The notes under the pieces: model-generated
Database searches by the model: none
The model's input: the letters and a program-made list of their open reading frames with translations, nothing else
What the model was told of the DNA's origin: nothing
DNA from: Blastococcus tunisiensis
GTDB taxonomy: Bacteria > Actinomycetota > Actinomycetes > Mycobacteriales > Geodermatophilaceae
Length of the DNA: 64,000 nucleotides
NCBI RefSeq assembly: GCF_900112815.1
Contig: NZ_FOND01000015.1
Coordinates: 63,942 to 127,941, forward strand
Reading direction: 5' to 3'
In this document: in pieces, positions 50,173 through 59,257 of the stretch
Numbering within the stretch: the first letter of the stretch is position 1
Layout of the letters: every line of letters starts with the position of its first letter
Program-made: the position numbers and the translations under genes

Positions 50173-50722
50173 GTGCGGCCCGCCGTCGCCGGACGACGGC
50201 GGCAGCGGTGCCGATCGCGAGCACGCCGAGGTAGCCGGCGTACGGGGCCGTCACGGCGGTGTCGGAGAGCGGCCACAGCAGCGGCACCCCCGGCCCGGTG
50301 GCCAGGTCGCGGACCAGGTGCAGGGCCACGCCGACGGCCAGGCCGGCGAGGGGTGCGCGCAGGCGCCGGAGCAGTGCGGCGCCGCCGAGCAGGACGGCGA
50401 TGGTCAACAGGGAATGCGTGACCGGGCGCCCGCTGCCGGCCGCCGCTCCCACTCCCCAGAAGTACAGCGGCAGATGGTCGACGTCGATGGCGACAATGCC
50501 GAGCAGCGCCCAGGGGAGGAGGTGCCGGAGGCGGGCCGGCAGCAGCGCGGCGAGGAGCACGAGGGCCGTGAGCAGATGCGCCGACTCGTCGAGCGCACCG
50601 TGCACGACGATCGGCCAGGCACGCCAGGCCAGCAGGCCGTCGATCGCTCCGACGAGGGCGAGCGCCACGAGCGGCAGCACCGGGTGCAGCCACACGTGAC
50701 GGCGGTCCTGGATCCACCTCAC
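50162..50722 (-). CDS. YdjM/DUF457-like metal-dependent hydrolase, membrane
   Basis: A 186-aa membrane protein with five or so hydrophobic helices and conserved His/Asp motifs (VHGALDESAHLL, IDVDHLPLYFWG, VTHSLLTIAV, ALHLVRDLAT), typical of the YdjM/LexA-regulated membrane-bound hydrolase-like family. The biochemical role is unknown. GTG 50722 places a short hydrophilic N-terminus before the first helix; the frame extends to 50809. The 255-nt gap upstream (50723-50977) shows no gene. Confidence 0.72.
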   Translation of the reverse strand: MRWIQDRRHVWLHPVLPLVALALVGAIDGLLAWRAWPIVVHGALDESAHLLTALVLLAALLPARLRHLLPWALLGIVAIDVDHLPLYFWGVGAAAGSGRPVTHSLLTIAVLLGGAALLRRLRAPLAGLAVGVALHLVRDLATGPGVPLLWPLSDTAVTAPYAGYLGVLAIGTAAAVVRRRRAALSA

Positions 50723-50977
50723 GGCCGGACGTCCTGCGGAGGCGGTGCCGACCCGCTGCCGCCGCGGGACCCGGACGGTTCGCGTCCCACACGCCTCGGC
50801 ACCAGCCACACGTACACGCTGACCACCGGGAACGCACGCCTTGCCGCCATCGCCATCGCCATCGCCGGGACGCCGGGGGCGACGGGGACTACGGGACCGC
50901 GCTTCTGCCGTGCGCCCGAATCTGCTCAGTGGGCCGAGAGGCCTGAGGTGACTATCTCTCAGCCGCTGCGCGGGTCT

Positions 50978-51760
50978 TCAGCGGACGCGCCGCTGCATGC
51001 GGTGCCGCACCACCAAGGGGAGGTACCCGAGCACGTAGATCGAGTTGCCCAGGAGGTACCGCCGCCACAGCCGCCTCGGCTCGGAAACCAGCCGCCATGC
51101 CCAGTCGAGCCCCGATCGCCGCACCCAAGCGGGGGACATCCGCTTCTCGTCCGCGAAGAAGTCGAACGCCGCACCGACGCCGACGGCCATGCAGTTCAGC
51201 TGGCCGGCGGTTCGGTGCATCCACTCCTCCTGCTTCGGACACCCCAGACCTACGAGCAGGACGTCCACGCCGGCCTCTCGGATGCGCTCGACCGACCCAT
51301 CCGTAGCAAGCCTTGCCGCAGTCCCCACCGGAGGCGACTCGGCGTACGTCACGGTGAGCTTCGGCCACCCATCGGCCACCTTGGCCTTGATCGCGTGCAT
51401 GACCGACGCCGAGCCCCCGTAGAAGCCGACCCGCAGTCCAGCCTCAGTGGCTCTGTCGAGCAGGCCTGTCAGGAGGTCCACGGCGTAGGTGACGGGGGTG
51501 GAGTAGGTATGTCCGAGGGCACCGACGCTCAACTCGATCACCCGGCTGTCGGTGGAGACATAGCGCGCCTGCTCCATCACACGGCGGAAGTCCTCGTCGC
51601 GCCAGGCCAGGGTCACCTGGTGGACGTTCGCGACGCAGACGAAGCCGTGGCGGGCCGCGGCTGCGTCTGCGATCACGGCATCGACCAGTCCGGCTCCGGC
51701 TATCAGCGTCAGCCGGGCATTCCTGAGCGAGATCTCCTGCGGCGCGTTCGCGATGGTCAC
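50978..51760 (-). CDS. WecG/TagA/CpsF family glycosyltransferase
   Basis: A 260-aa GT26 enzyme, which usually adds ManNAc(A) to an undecaprenyl-linked GlcNAc. Motifs: VCVANVHQVTLAWRDEDFR, YVSTDSRVIELS, GLRVGFYGG and GLGCPKQEEWMHR, AVGVGAAFDF. A basic/aromatic C-terminus (RRLWRRYLLGNSIYVLGYLP) probably binds the membrane. GTG 51760 overlaps the upstream gene stop (GTGA). Confidence 0.9.
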   Translation of the reverse strand: MTIANAPQEISLRNARLTLIAGAGLVDAVIADAAAARHGFVCVANVHQVTLAWRDEDFRRVMEQARYVSTDSRVIELSVGALGHTYSTPVTYAVDLLTGLLDRATEAGLRVGFYGGSASVMHAIKAKVADGWPKLTVTYAESPPVGTAARLATDGSVERIREAGVDVLLVGLGCPKQEEWMHRTAGQLNCMAVGVGAAFDFFADEKRMSPAWVRRSGLDWAWRLVSEPRRLWRRYLLGNSIYVLGYLPLVVRHRMQRRVR

Positions 51761-53097
51761 GCGGTCTCCGTTGTGACGCCCTCAGGGGCACACTCTTCCC
51801 GGACCGCTCGCAACGTGTGGTCGAACACCGACGCCAGCGGCATGCTTTCTAGAGCTGGGTGGGGGGCCTTCCCGCAATCGAAGAATGATCCGTACGTCGT
51901 GTGGATGGCGTTTTCGATGGAGACGTGGACGAACAAGGCCGCGAAGTCCGGGATGTGCCGATCGCCGACGGTAACCGACATCCCGGGAGCCATCTCGCGC
52001 GTGTAGGCCACCTTGACGAAAAGGCTGTCGCCTCGCTCGTCTGCGGTGAAGAGGGCATCGCCGTCCTCCGCGGTCACCGACCGGAGAATGCGAGCTGCCT
52101 CTGCGCTCGCTTGTGTGGAGTCGAACCGCACGAGGAAATCGCGGGACATGCGAGGTTCGACCGCGGTGACACCACTGATGCCGACGGTATCCAGGACGCC
52201 GGCGTGGTCCAGGGGCCGGTAGTAGAAGACGATTTCCGGGTTGGGCACCTGCGCGAGGCCGGTGGTCACCAGCAGGCGCACGTCATGGGCGTCGCACAGC
52301 CGGAAGATCTGTCCCAGGATCGCATCGTAGATCTGGTAGAGGTCCCCGACAGGGTCCATATCGGCGGCCACGTACCAAGCGGGATTGCTCTGGCCGCCCA
52401 CGTAGTACGGCGAGTTGTACATGTAGTGGTGCTGAACGTGCGCAGCCGCGTTGAGGAACAGGCTCGAGTAGGCGGGACGGTGTCGCAACCACTGCGTCTG
52501 GAAGGTGTCCGCCAGAAGGTGGTCCAAGACGCCCGCTCGCAGCCACTTCCGGTTCCGCGAGCGGCGGGCCAGCCCGACGTAGTCCGGAAGCTTGCGCCAG
52601 TCGAGGTTCCGGGACGCACCGGCTGCCAGCTGGATCAGGCTGCGCAGGTCGAAGGAGCCCTCTGCATTGCTGTTCACGGCGGCCTTCACGGCGCGGTGGA
52701 GCAACCTGAGGTCCCAGGACCCGTGGACCTCCGTCTCGGTCCAGGGGTCGGGGACGAAGAAGGAAGGACGCTCCTTCAGGGCCGTAGCGTTCATCGGCGA
52801 AACCGCGCCGACCGATAGACGCAGCTCGCGCTGCACCCGTTCCCACACCTGTTCGTAGGGCGCATCGACGGCGTCGCCCAAGCGGAAGATGCCATGCTCC
52901 GAGAAGTCCAGGCCGGTGTGCACGGTGACCCACTGGATCCAGGGCTCGACGTTGACGAACTCCTGCTCGGCCACGGTGCGGTACCGGCGGCTGTCGTCGA
53001 ACAACCGTCGGAAGTTGCGGAGATCGAGATCGTCGACGTACTTCTCGACGAGATCGACACTGAGCTCGTTCAACTCGAGCGAAATCACGCTGGCCAC
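51757..53097 (-). CDS. Alkaline-phosphatase-superfamily-like protein
   Basis: A 446-aa soluble protein resembling the AlkP/phosphodiesterase superfamily: VISLELNELSVDLVEKYV at the start, EPWIQWVTVHTG (nucleophile region), HHYMY and the following metal-ligand region. Some metal ligands are not obvious, so activity is uncertain. It may transfer or remove a phospho-group on the glycan. GTG 53097 follows GAGGAG; 53163 is an alternative. Coupled to the WecG/TagA-like gene downstream. Confidence 0.65.
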   Translation of the reverse strand: MASVISLELNELSVDLVEKYVDDLDLRNFRRLFDDSRRYRTVAEQEFVNVEPWIQWVTVHTGLDFSEHGIFRLGDAVDAPYEQVWERVQRELRLSVGAVSPMNATALKERPSFFVPDPWTETEVHGSWDLRLLHRAVKAAVNSNAEGSFDLRSLIQLAAGASRNLDWRKLPDYVGLARRSRNRKWLRAGVLDHLLADTFQTQWLRHRPAYSSLFLNAAAHVQHHYMYNSPYYVGGQSNPAWYVAADMDPVGDLYQIYDAILGQIFRLCDAHDVRLLVTTGLAQVPNPEIVFYYRPLDHAGVLDTVGISGVTAVEPRMSRDFLVRFDSTQASAEAARILRSVTAEDGDALFTADERGDSLFVKVAYTREMAPGMSVTVGDRHIPDFAALFVHVSIENAIHTTYGSFFDCGKAPHPALESMPLASVFDHTLRAVREECAPEGVTTETA

Positions 53098-53379
53098 GTG
53101 GGACTCCTCTGTAGCGACAGTTGCACTGGCCTGTCGGTGGGCTTTCCGACCGCCGATTTCCACTGGTCGGCAGTGTGGACGTGCGGACCAGAGTTCAGGG
53201 TGACGCTAATGTGCGTGGCTCCCTCGTCGGGCACCTCTCACCCCATCTGAGTAGGCGGCGGAGAGGGCAGCCCGTTCTCGACCGCCACATTGTGAGAATC
53301 GATCGTGAACGACCGGGGTTCTGCATCAAGGTGCACCACACTCGGCCTCGACTTATCGCCGAATCGGAGGTGTCCCGCC
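53098..53379. promoter_or_regulatory. Divergent promoter region
   Basis: This 282-nt gap separates the minus-strand AlkP-like/WecG operon from the plus-strand flippase-Wzz-Wzy-GT4 genes and is less GC-rich than average. It should hold two promoters. I cannot place -35/-10 boxes with confidence, and I see no gene in it. Confidence 0.4.
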
Positions 53380-54690
53380 GTGCGGGGTCTGCTGCGCAGG
53401 GTCCGGTCCGCGGTGCAACCGATGCTGCGACGGGATGCCCTGTGGATCGTGTCCGATCAGGCCCTGTGGTCTGGCTACACCTTCCTGGGAGCCGTACTGG
53501 CTGCCCGACTCCTGCACCCAGACGCGTACGGCGCGTACGCCCTCGGTGTGGCGACATGGATCACCGTCATGGCCCTGTCGCGGGCACTCGTCTCCCAGCC
53601 CTTCGTCGTGGCTGCGAGCTCGAAGCCGCCTGGCGTCTGGGATCGGGACGCGCGAGGTGCGGCAGGCGCCGCACTCCTCGTCGGCAGCGTCATCGGCTCT
53701 GGGCTCGTGCTCGTGGGTCTGCTGCTGGGCCTCGGGACGAACACCGGCACGGTCCTGGTGCTCCTGGGGGGCTTCGCCCCGGTGCTGGTGGTGCAGGACT
53801 TCTTCCGCAATGCCGCATACAGCGTGGGCGCGCCGCGCAGGTCGGTGATCAACGGTTGCATCGTCGTATCGATCTGGGGAACGAGCCTCGCGGCCGTCGT
53901 CGCCGTGGGAGCGTCGTCGGCAGGAACGGTCTTCCTGGCCTGGGGCCTAGGCGGCGCAGCCGGAGCATTCGTGGCGTTCCGACAGTTCGCCCTGACACCT
54001 GCCCTGGGGCGACCTGCTCTCGCGTGGCTCTCGAGCCACAGGCATACCGTTGGCTGGTTCGGATGCGCAGAGCTCGCCTATCTGGCAGGCATGCAGTCCG
54101 TGTACGTACTCGTCGTGGTCGTCCTCGGGGACGCCGACCTGGGCGGTTTGCGGCTCGTCATGGCGCTTCTCGGGCCAGTTCAGCTCGTGGTCGCCTCCAT
54201 CCAGTTCGTCGGACTCCCGTCCGCGTCGCGGAGGCACGCCGAGCACGGCATGCATCAAGCGATCGCCCCGGCTCTCCGGCTCTCCGGGACCGCGACCGCT
54301 GTGGCATCGGTCTACCTCCTCGTGCTCGCGGTCGGCAGTGAGCAGCTGCTTGTCGCACTCGTTGGGGCCGCGTACTCCTCCTTCGCCGGACTCGCGCTGC
54401 CCGTGGCCCTGGCGTTCGTCGTCTCCGTCGTCGCCCTCGGGCCGACGCTGGCGATCAAGGCCGCGGGGGCGGGACGTGCGTTCGCCGTGGTGCAGGTGGT
54501 GGTTCTCGCTCTGCGCCTCTCACTGACCGCGGTGCTGGCGCCCACTGTCGGCCTCATGGGCGTGGCCTGGGGTTTGGTCGTGGCATCCCTGGTCGAGGCA
54601 TCGTTGCTCTGGTTCGCCCTTCGACGTCTTGCGCGCCGAGCCGAAAGGACACCCGTGGCGGGCGCCCAGAGCATGCGCGAGTCGGTATGA
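53380..54690 (+). CDS. Polysaccharide flippase (MOP/Wzx-like)
   Basis: A 436-aa multi-pass transporter of the oligosaccharide flippase group, with about 12 hydrophobic segments beginning at LWIVSDQALWSGYTFLGAVLAARLL. GTG 53380 follows TCGGAGG; 53305 is a less likely start. Less GC-biased codon use than the flippase at 44431, so probably a separate acquisition. The 163-nt gap downstream (54691-54853) is relatively AT-rich and may hold a promoter for the next gene. Confidence 0.85.
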   Translation: MRGLLRRVRSAVQPMLRRDALWIVSDQALWSGYTFLGAVLAARLLHPDAYGAYALGVATWITVMALSRALVSQPFVVAASSKPPGVWDRDARGAAGAALLVGSVIGSGLVLVGLLLGLGTNTGTVLVLLGGFAPVLVVQDFFRNAAYSVGAPRRSVINGCIVVSIWGTSLAAVVAVGASSAGTVFLAWGLGGAAGAFVAFRQFALTPALGRPALAWLSSHRHTVGWFGCAELAYLAGMQSVYVLVVVVLGDADLGGLRLVMALLGPVQLVVASIQFVGLPSASRRHAEHGMHQAIAPALRLSGTATAVASVYLLVLAVGSEQLLVALVGAAYSSFAGLALPVALAFVVSVVALGPTLAIKAAGAGRAFAVVQVVVLALRLSLTAVLAPTVGLMGVAWGLVVASLVEASLLWFALRRLARRAERTPVAGAQSMRESV

Positions 54691-54853
54691 CGGCGCCGCG
54701 GACCCCAATAGGGGTCAGGCCGCTCACTGTTGCGGCCAGCTCCGGTTGGTTGGCCGTTAATGTGGCGGAGCGTTGCCGTGCGGTTTTCCAGAATGTTGTC
54801 CGCTTGCTCGCATGTGAATTAGGGTCCGTCAGTCATGAAGCCGGGGGCAATAC

Positions 54854-55624
54854 GTGAACCGCCGTTCGTCGAAAAGTCTTCGAATACTCGCCTTGATTGT
54901 TCTTGCGGCGGTCGTGGGTGCGCTGGTCGCGGCCGGCGTGAGCATGCGGCAGGCCGAGACGTTCGAGGCCAAGACGAGGCTTCTTGTCGAGCCGCAGGAC
55001 GAGACCCGCGTGCTCGATCCCTACGCGCCCTTGCCGGCGGACGACTCGACGGTCGACAGTCCTGGACGCCGGTTGTGGACGCACGCCGAGCAGATCCAGA
55101 GCGACAGCGTCGCGGCGGAGGTGCGCCGGTCATTGCGAATCGACACGAGCACCCGCGAGCTGCTCGAGCAGATCTCCGTGTCGCCCGTCGGGCTCGGTTA
55201 CACGATCCAGATCACGGCGACCGGTGACAGTGCCGAGGAGGCCATCGCGCTCGCGAACGGCTTCGCGAACGCGTACATCTCCCACGTCGGCGAGCGGAAC
55301 GCCGATGCGAAAGCTGCGGCTGCGTCGACCATCACCGAGGGACTGGAGTCCATGGGTGACGCCTCGGCGCAGGGAGAAGTGGTCGACCGCCTTGCGGTAC
55401 GGGCTGATGAACTTCTCATCGAGGCGACGCTTCCCCTGACCAACATCAGCGTCGTCAACGAAGCCGTGGAAGCGACGCGCACGGCGCCGTTGGTATTCCG
55501 CGACGCGGTTCTGGCCGCCGTACTCGTCGCATTCCTCACGGCCGGAACGATGATCCTGGCTGCACAGGGCCGCCGCGGGCGGAGCGGCGCCGGAGTGGCG
55601 GCCGACGTCCACGGCCATCAGTAG
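54854..55624 (+). CDS. Wzz-like chain-length/capsular biosynthesis protein
   Basis: A 256-aa protein with an N-terminal helix (LRILALIVLAAVVGALVAAGV), a large extracytoplasmic domain of about 180 residues, and a C-terminal helix (FRDAVLAAVLVAFLTAGTMIL). Two helices flanking an external domain is the Wzz/CapA polysaccharide co-polymerase layout, expected to set polymer length. No tyrosine-kinase domain is fused. Stop is TAG. Confidence 0.8.
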   Translation: MNRRSSKSLRILALIVLAAVVGALVAAGVSMRQAETFEAKTRLLVEPQDETRVLDPYAPLPADDSTVDSPGRRLWTHAEQIQSDSVAAEVRRSLRIDTSTRELLEQISVSPVGLGYTIQITATGDSAEEAIALANGFANAYISHVGERNADAKAAAASTITEGLESMGDASAQGEVVDRLAVRADELLIEATLPLTNISVVNEAVEATRTAPLVFRDAVLAAVLVAFLTAGTMILAAQGRRGRSGAGVAADVHGHQ

Positions 55625-55628
55625 TCCA

Positions 55629-57050
55629 TTGGCGGGGACCGCGGCACTGAGCCGTCTCGAGCAGGCGACCACGGTCGCGGTCGCTGGCGGAGTGGTGTTT
55701 CTCGTGGGTCTGGGGCAGCCCGGTCCGGCGGTGGCTATGACCGTCCTTGCGACGGCCGGCATGGCCATCCGTCTCGGGCACCTGCAGATCACCGCCGTGG
55801 CTCCGGTCCTCGCCCTCGGGCTCTTGGCGTTCAAGCCACTGATCGATCTGTTCTGGGGCGTCTCGTTCGGCGAAGTCCTGGGGCAGACCCTCAACCTGCA
55901 GACGGTCGCGGCACTTGCGCTCATCGGCCTCGCCGTAGTGGCGCTGATCCAGGTGCCTCGACCGGTGAACCTGCCCGAGGCGGCCGCGTTCGCGTTGTGC
56001 GGAGTAGCGGCCGTGTCGTGCCTGGTGAGCTCGACGACGTCCGCCATCGCCGAACTCTTGCGTCTATTGGCCGCGCTCGCTGCCGTCTTCGTGTCGCGGA
56101 TCGTCTTCACGACCCCGGAGCACCTGCGGCGGCTTATCCGGCTCTTCGTCGCCTCGACAGCGGTGCCCGTTGTGCTGGCCCTCCTGCAGGCGGCCGGATT
56201 CCTGTCGTTCCAACGACAGGAGTGGCAGGCGGGCGCCTACGTCGGGCGGGCCTCTGGGCTGTACGAGCACCCCATCAACCTGGTGCTGTTTCTCGTGATG
56301 GCGATACCCGGCGCCCTGTACCTGCTCGCGGTGGAGCGGGGGACGTTGCGGCGGGTGGCCTACGTCGCCTTCCTCGCATGCGGGGGCGCGGCGCTGCTTC
56401 TGACAACTCATCGGGCCGGACTCGTAGCCGGTGCCCTCGTCCTGGTCGGCTGGTTCCTGCTCTCCCGGCGCCCCCGGCTCATCGCCGTCGCCCTCGGCGG
56501 CCTCGCCCTGCTGGTCGTGGTGCTGTGGTCGCAGTTGGCCGCGCTCTTCCACGCCGCCCTGGCCAGCCCTACGTTCCTGCGGGGAAGGGGCCCCATCTGG
56601 ACGGCGTTCGTCGACGGGTGGCTCGACGGCGGCCCCGCGGGATGGCTCCTCGGCAGCGGCTTTCCGTACGTGACGAGTGATGTCCCGCTCCTCGGCAGCT
56701 TGGTCTCCGAGGAGCCGCACAACGACTTCCTCCGCGTGCTCGTGACCTACGGCATCGCAGGCCTGACCTGCTATTTGCTCCTGCTGGGCTCGATCACACT
56801 GTCGTCCTGGCGGTTGGTGCGGCACGGATCCGGGGAAGCCGCGCTCATTGGCCGGGCCGTGGTCCTCGTCGTGCTGGCCGTCGTGGTGTTGAGCCTGACT
56901 GCAGAACCACTCCGTTACCCCTCGGGCACGTGGCTGCTGCTCGCCCTCGGCACCTACGTCGCTGGGCGCGGCCCCACGTCGGGACAGGATCGCTCCGCTG
57001 TGTCGTCCGAGGCACGCGCATCTGCTCAGGAGCTGCACAGTGTCCGGTAG
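55629..57050 (+). CDS. Wzy/O-antigen ligase-like membrane protein
   Basis: A 473-aa protein with about 11-12 transmembrane segments and the Wzy_C motifs TTHRAGLVAG and EEPHNDFLRVLVTYGIAGL. It should polymerise or ligate lipid-linked repeat units outside the membrane. TTG 55629 follows the Wzz stop by 4 nt. It overlaps the next glycosyltransferase by 11 nt. Confidence 0.87.
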   Translation: MAGTAALSRLEQATTVAVAGGVVFLVGLGQPGPAVAMTVLATAGMAIRLGHLQITAVAPVLALGLLAFKPLIDLFWGVSFGEVLGQTLNLQTVAALALIGLAVVALIQVPRPVNLPEAAAFALCGVAAVSCLVSSTTSAIAELLRLLAALAAVFVSRIVFTTPEHLRRLIRLFVASTAVPVVLALLQAAGFLSFQRQEWQAGAYVGRASGLYEHPINLVLFLVMAIPGALYLLAVERGTLRRVAYVAFLACGGAALLLTTHRAGLVAGALVLVGWFLLSRRPRLIAVALGGLALLVVVLWSQLAALFHAALASPTFLRGRGPIWTAFVDGWLDGGPAGWLLGSGFPYVTSDVPLLGSLVSEEPHNDFLRVLVTYGIAGLTCYLLLLGSITLSSWRLVRHGSGEAALIGRAVVLVVLAVVVLSLTAEPLRYPSGTWLLLALGTYVAGRGPTSGQDRSAVSSEARASAQELHSVR

Positions 57051-58170
57051 CGAGCACGGGTCGCCGGCCACGACTGTTGTGTTCGTCGTGCCCTCCCTGA
57101 CCAACAGCTCTGCGCACTGGGAGCCGCTGTTCGGTGCCTTGGGGCGTCTTGGGGCCTCGGTCGTGGCAGTGGGCACCGGTTCGGCGCCGCCGGGCATCAG
57201 CGCCCGCATGGAGCGGTTGCCCGGGACGTTGGTGACGGTGCGACGCCGCGGTACGGGACACAACCTCCAGTTCTACCTGGTCTCGCCTGCGCTGATCGGG
57301 TTGCTCCGGAAAATCCGTCCGGACGTGATCATCTGTATGGAGTACTCGATCGCCTCCATGTGGGCGATAGTGGCAGGACGGTGGCTGGGTCGCCGCGTCT
57401 ACATCTTCCAGGAGCATGCTGCGGCCGCAACGCTGCGACCCGGGTTCCTCAAGACCGCATACCGTCGGCTTCTCGTACGTCTTGCACAGGGCGTCATAGC
57501 GAACACCCCTGAGGCGCGGGCAGAAGTTCTCGACGTGCTGAAGGCGCGGCCGGACACGGTGGTCGACCTTCCGCTGCTCGTGCCCAGGGACCCTGGCCGG
57601 TCGTGCACTCCTCCGGAACCGTCTCCCAGCACGACGGAGGGTCCGGAATTCCTCGTGGTGGGCAGACTGGTCGCTCCGAAGAACGTCGAGGCAGTTCTCG
57701 ACGCTACCGCCGTGCTCCGGGCCGAGGGCTTGCGGTTCGGAGTGACCATCGCCGGTGACGGCCCGCATGCCGCTGCGCTGCACGACCACGCGGTTCGTGC
57801 GGGAGTGGAGGATGCCGTGACCTTCGTGGGGGCCGTACCTGGCAACAGGATCGGGCACTACTACCGGAGAGCTGATGCTTTCGTACTGCCCTCTCTCGGT
57901 GACTACCGTTCCGTCAGTGTCCTCGAGGCACTGCAGTTCGGCTTGCCGGTCGTCGACTCGATCTTCGACGGCAATGCGCACACGACCGTGCGTCACGGTC
58001 ACAACGGATTCGTCGTCGATCCCCGGTCGGTGAAGGAGTTGGCCGGCGCGATGCGCACCCTCATCGTGGATGGCGGACTGCGTGCGGCCATGGCCGCGCA
58101 GAGCGCCAGGACACTGCGACATCTGACTCCGGAGTCGAGCGCATCTGCCGTTCTCGAGAGGCTCCGCTGA
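57040..58170 (+). CDS. Glycosyltransferase family 4
   Basis: A 376-aa GT-B-fold enzyme. The N-terminal acceptor domain (VVFVVPSLTNSSAHWEPLF) and the C-terminal donor domain carry FLVVGRLVAPKNVEAVLDA and the E-x7-E-type region PSLGDYRSVSVLEALQFGLPV. Retaining transfer from a nucleotide sugar is expected. Last gene of the plus-strand flippase-Wzz-Wzy-GT4 set. Confidence 0.88.
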   Translation: MSGSEHGSPATTVVFVVPSLTNSSAHWEPLFGALGRLGASVVAVGTGSAPPGISARMERLPGTLVTVRRRGTGHNLQFYLVSPALIGLLRKIRPDVIICMEYSIASMWAIVAGRWLGRRVYIFQEHAAAATLRPGFLKTAYRRLLVRLAQGVIANTPEARAEVLDVLKARPDTVVDLPLLVPRDPGRSCTPPEPSPSTTEGPEFLVVGRLVAPKNVEAVLDATAVLRAEGLRFGVTIAGDGPHAAALHDHAVRAGVEDAVTFVGAVPGNRIGHYYRRADAFVLPSLGDYRSVSVLEALQFGLPVVDSIFDGNAHTTVRHGHNGFVVDPRSVKELAGAMRTLIVDGGLRAAMAAQSARTLRHLTPESSASAVLERLR

Positions 58171-58296
58171 TCCCGACGATCTGGTCGCCACCGGCCCCCT
58201 GGACCCGGAAGTGGGACTGCCGTGACCGGGGTCCCGTCAGGCGTTGATGGCAAGGCCAGGCTTCGGCGCGGCCAGGTGCCTCACTCGATCGGGCGA

Positions 58297-58320
58297 GAGT
58301 GTGACCGCGTGGTCACACTC
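58297..58320. terminator. Perfect 10-bp inverted repeat
   Basis: Arms GAGTGTGACC (58297-58306) and GGTCACACTC (58311-58320) with a 4-nt loop lie 126 nt after the GT4 stop and 27 nt before the next start. It could terminate the glycan operon or act as an operator for the 58348 gene; there is no T-run. The TGTGA/TCACA halves recall a CRP site, but the spacer is 8 rather than 6. Confidence 0.5.
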
Positions 58321-58347
58321 GGCGCTCCGCCTGCCGATAACGGTCAG

Positions 58348-59247
58348 GTGTGGGTGACGTGGGTCCTGGCCGCCCTGGCCGTGTGGCTGGTCCTGAGCTT
58401 CGGTGCCGCCGTGGTGATCGGCCGGAGCATCCGGCTCGCTGACCGGCGGGCCCCCCGCGTGACCGCCGACGCCGTCCACTCGCCGGCCGACCTGGCCCCG
58501 GCTCCCCAAGCGGTGGCCGCGCGCGTCCGTCGTCGCGTCGTCCCCGTTCCGCCCGTCGGCATCGCGCTGTTCGCGATCGCACTCGGCCTGGAGACCGTCG
58601 GCTACGTGACCCGGCTGACCGGCGCCACCGGACAGACCGCGCAGCTGCTGTCGATGGACGCGCCCTGGTCGCTGCCCCGCCTGTTCGTCGCCGCCCTGTT
58701 CGCCGCGGCCGCGCTCGCCGCGGTGGCCGGCGCGGGCAGCATCCCCGGCCGCCGCACCTGGTGGGTCGCCGTCGGCCTGGTGGCCGGCACCGTCGCCGCG
58801 GTCAAGGCCGGGAGCACGGTCCACTCCGACGCCCTCAGGTCGCTGGAGGTGCAGCTCGGGTCCACCGGGGCCCTGGCCGTCAGCGCGCTCGCCGCCGCCG
58901 CGGTGGTCGGCGGGCTGTGGTTCCTCAGCCGTACCGAGCGCCGCGACCGGCGCCGCGTCCTCGGCGTCCTCTCCCTCTACGCCGTCGCCTCGGTCGGCCT
59001 CTCCGCGGTCTCCTCCGTCGTGGCCGGCGCCTACGGGGCCGCCAGCAAGCTGGCCGCCGCGGCCACCTTCCTCGAGGAGTCGGGGGAGGCGTTGGCCGGC
59101 GTCTCGTTCCTCGTCGCCGTGCTCGTCGGTGTCGCCCCGCGGGTGGTGCTCCCCGCCGCCTGGGCGCTGCGCCGCTCGGCCGACGCGCACACCCTCGAGC
59201 TCCCCGAGGCGCTGCCCACCCGGGCGGAAGGCTCCGCCCGCAGCTGA
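58348..59247 (+). CDS. Hypothetical multi-pass membrane protein
   Basis: A 299-aa membrane protein with about seven hydrophobic segments. Its N-terminus (one helix then VIGRSIRLADRRAP) shares a helix-GRxIRLADRR module with the small proteins at 60740-60910 and 63447-63629. No catalytic motif. GTG 58348 was chosen so the protein starts at the first helix; the frame is open to 58222 but that part would cross the inverted repeat at 58297-58320. Confidence 0.7.
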   Translation: MWVTWVLAALAVWLVLSFGAAVVIGRSIRLADRRAPRVTADAVHSPADLAPAPQAVAARVRRRVVPVPPVGIALFAIALGLETVGYVTRLTGATGQTAQLLSMDAPWSLPRLFVAALFAAAALAAVAGAGSIPGRRTWWVAVGLVAGTVAAVKAGSTVHSDALRSLEVQLGSTGALAVSALAAAAVVGGLWFLSRTERRDRRRVLGVLSLYAVASVGLSAVSSVVAGAYGAASKLAAAATFLEESGEALAGVSFLVAVLVGVAPRVVLPAAWALRRSADAHTLELPEALPTRAEGSARS

Positions 59248-59257
59248 CGTCCCTGCG

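Noticed and set aside
58300-58317. CRP-type binding site (TGTGA...TCACA)
   Set aside because: The half-sites are separated by 8 nt rather than the 6 nt of the CRP consensus, and the longer 10-bp palindrome explains them.
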